A DNA stretch of 5,755 bases from Desulfurococcales archaeon (GTDB lineage Archaea; Thermoproteota; Thermoprotei_A; Sulfolobales; NBVN01). A program made the position numbers and the translations under genes. This document shows, in pieces, positions 4,689 through 5,755 of this stretch. The first letter of the stretch is position 1; every line of letters begins with the position of its first letter. Location of the stretch: the NCBI GenBank assembly GCA_021163585.1, contig JAGGTW010000082.1, forward strand, positions 1-5,755, in the 5' to 3' direction. Below the pieces are notes generated by a model, which saw only the letters and a list, made by a program, of their open reading frames with translations, did not search any database and was not told the origin of the DNA.

Positions 4689-5755
4689 TCACTGCTTACC
4701 ACCAAAGAATTTCCTAGCTGATATCTTCAGCGCCTGTACAGCAGGCAATGGCTCCCCTGATAAAGCAACGAGTAGCGCACCACCCCCTGTAGAAACGTGC
4801 ATTCCCTCTCTCCTAGCCTCCTTAATCATGGCTGCTAAGTGTCCACCACCTATAACAACGAATGCCTGGCTCTCAATAGCTGCCTTAAGCAATTCCTCAG
4901 TACCTCGCCTAAACCTTGGGTCCTCAACATATCCTGCCGGGCCACGCATTACCACTATTTTAGCCTCCTTGATCAACTCACTGTACATCTCTACAGTATA
5001 GGTACCTATATCCAAGGGCTTACCCTCAACGCTAAATACAGGCTCCTCAACAACATCGTTACTATCTTTAAGTACCCTATAATCGTAGGGCGTATCTACT
5101 GGCGCACCCGATAGAAGGACCCTCCTCGCCCTTGGTACCAACGAAAAAAGCCCGGTCTCTTCAAGGACCCTCTTAACTGACCTACCGACCCTACCACCCT
5201 TCGCAACATGGAATGTAAGTCCTACAAGTCCGCAAGTGAGTATCCTATCCGCTATCTTCCTCTTTGTCAAGTACTCTATGATCCTTATGGTGTCATGAAC
5301 CTTAGCACCACCCAGTACAAACACTCTAGGTGGTGAGGAAGACTCCGTAATTCGTTCTAAAGCATCTAGCTCTCTCCGCATTAACTCACCAATAACTGAG
5401 GGTAGTACCAGTGGGAAACCCACTATTGATGGCTGCGACCTGTGAGCCGTAGCAAACGCATCAAAAATAAAGTAGTTGAAGTGTTGTGAAAGCCTCTTAA
5501 CAAGGTACGTTCTAGCCTGTACCTCAGGCGATGACTCGATCATTTCCTCCGACACAAACCTAACATTATCTAGCAGCAGAACGTCACCCTGCTTAACCGA
5601 CTTTATAGCCTGTATTGCAGCAGGCCCAATGACATCTTCAATAAACTTCACTTCAGATCCCAAGTACTTACTCAGAAGTTCTCTATGAGGATGCAATGAT
5701 ATGAAGTCCCTGCTACCAGGCCTGCCCTGATGTGTCACTAAGACTACGCCAGCTC
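4689..5755 (-). CDS. pgk: Phosphoglycerate kinase, C-terminal ~355 residues (N-terminus outside window)
   Basis: Phosphoglycerate kinase interconverts 1,3-bisphosphoglycerate plus ADP with 3-phosphoglycerate plus ATP in cytoplasmic glycolysis and gluconeogenesis. The frame is open to the right edge, where AGVVLVTHQGRPGSRDF matches the conserved substrate-binding TH/SH-x-GRP segment; with family length near 410, about 55 residues are missing. Further landmarks in order are LLLDNVRF, DAFATAHRSQPSIVGFP, VFVLGGAKVHDTI with the nucleotide-site lysine, VVMRGPAGYVEDPRFRRGTE, VVIGGGHLAAMI, and STGGGALLVALSGEPLPAV, the C-terminal nucleotide loop. The wording is archaeal, for example GGGHL where bacteria have GGGDT. 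The in-frame GTG at 5736-5738 is an internal valine in the conserved block, not the start. The gene ends in TGA 57 bp before the stress-protein start. In many Crenarchaeota pgk follows a glyceraldehyde-3-phosphate dehydrogenase gene, which would lie beyond the right edge. Confidence 0.95.
   Translation of the reverse strand, partial: AGVVLVTHQGRPGSRDFISLHPHRELLSKYLGSEVKFIEDVIGPAAIQAIKSVKQGDVLLLDNVRFVSEEMIESSPEVQARTYLVKRLSQHFNYFIFDAFATAHRSQPSIVGFPLVLPSVIGELMRRELDALERITESSSPPRVFVLGGAKVHDTIRIIEYLTKRKIADRILTCGLVGLTFHVAKGGRVGRSVKRVLEETGLFSLVPRARRVLLSGAPVDTPYDYRVLKDSNDVVEEPVFSVEGKPLDIGTYTVEMYSELIKEAKIVVMRGPAGYVEDPRFRRGTEELLKAAIESQAFVVIGGGHLAAMIKEARREGMHVSTGGGALLVALSGEPLPAVQALKISARKFFGGKQ

Noticed and set aside
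4405..5688. Plus-strand frames opposite the stress-protein and pgk genes (4405-4596, 4839-5114, 5476-5688)
   Set aside because: They are antisense shadows of two well-supported genes and show no motifs.
5736..5738. GTG as a possible start of phosphoglycerate kinase
   Set aside because: The frame continues upstream through AGVVL, which belongs to the conserved strand before THQGRP, so the gene is truncated by the window edge.
1..5755. Search by eye for CRISPR arrays, insertion sequences, tRNA or rRNA genes and C/D-box sRNAs
   Set aside because: No spaced direct repeats, terminal inverted repeats with a transposase, cloverleaf patterns or paired C and D boxes were seen.

Overview
The window looks like ordinary chromosomal DNA from a hyperthermophilic crenarchaeon (Thermoproteota, probably a Desulfurococcales-type lineage). 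The basis is a mixture of evidence. The phosphoglycerate kinase has the archaeal sequence style (GGGHL glycine loop, GPAGYVEDPRF, AFATAHRSQPS). The acetyltransferase is of the archaeal RimI/Ard1 type. Genes are tightly packed, with AT-rich TATA-like boxes instead of bacterial -35/-10 promoters. AGG/AGA arginine codons are common, and GGTGAT-type ribosome binding sites occur alongside apparently leaderless starts. The genus is an inference and was not tested.

Layout. Positions 1-316 (minus) hold the N-terminal third of a probable archaeal methyltransferase whose remainder lies off the left edge. Positions 409-1686 (minus) encode a full-length L-fucose/L-arabinose isomerase-like protein of unknown physiological substrate. 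An 82-bp divergent promoter region (1687-1768) separates it from the only plus-strand gene, a RimI-type N-acetyltransferase (1769-2221). That gene runs tail-to-tail into an HD-domain phosphohydrolase of the SAMHD1/YwfO (COG1078) type (2183-3484, minus), and the two coding regions overlap by 39 bp. Upstream of the HD gene lies a 155-residue protein with the LQxLVY...GYRFxW...GPYS signature of YwgA/Panacea-like proteins (3548-4015, minus). Then come a 193-bp gap, a single-domain universal stress protein (4209-4631, minus) and the C-terminal ~355 residues of phosphoglycerate kinase (4689-5755, minus), cut by the right edge.

How the genes relate. Pgk and the stress protein are co-directional with a 57-bp gap and could share a transcript. 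The YwgA-like and HD genes are co-directional with a 62-63-bp gap, echoing the ywfO-ywgA neighbourhood remembered from Bacillus. This pair is the most interesting item: a likely dNTP triphosphohydrolase next to a possible small regulator or partner. No mobile element, CRISPR array, rRNA or tRNA gene was recognised, and no complete gene shows a frameshift or internal stop. The rest appears to be housekeeping or stress-related content.
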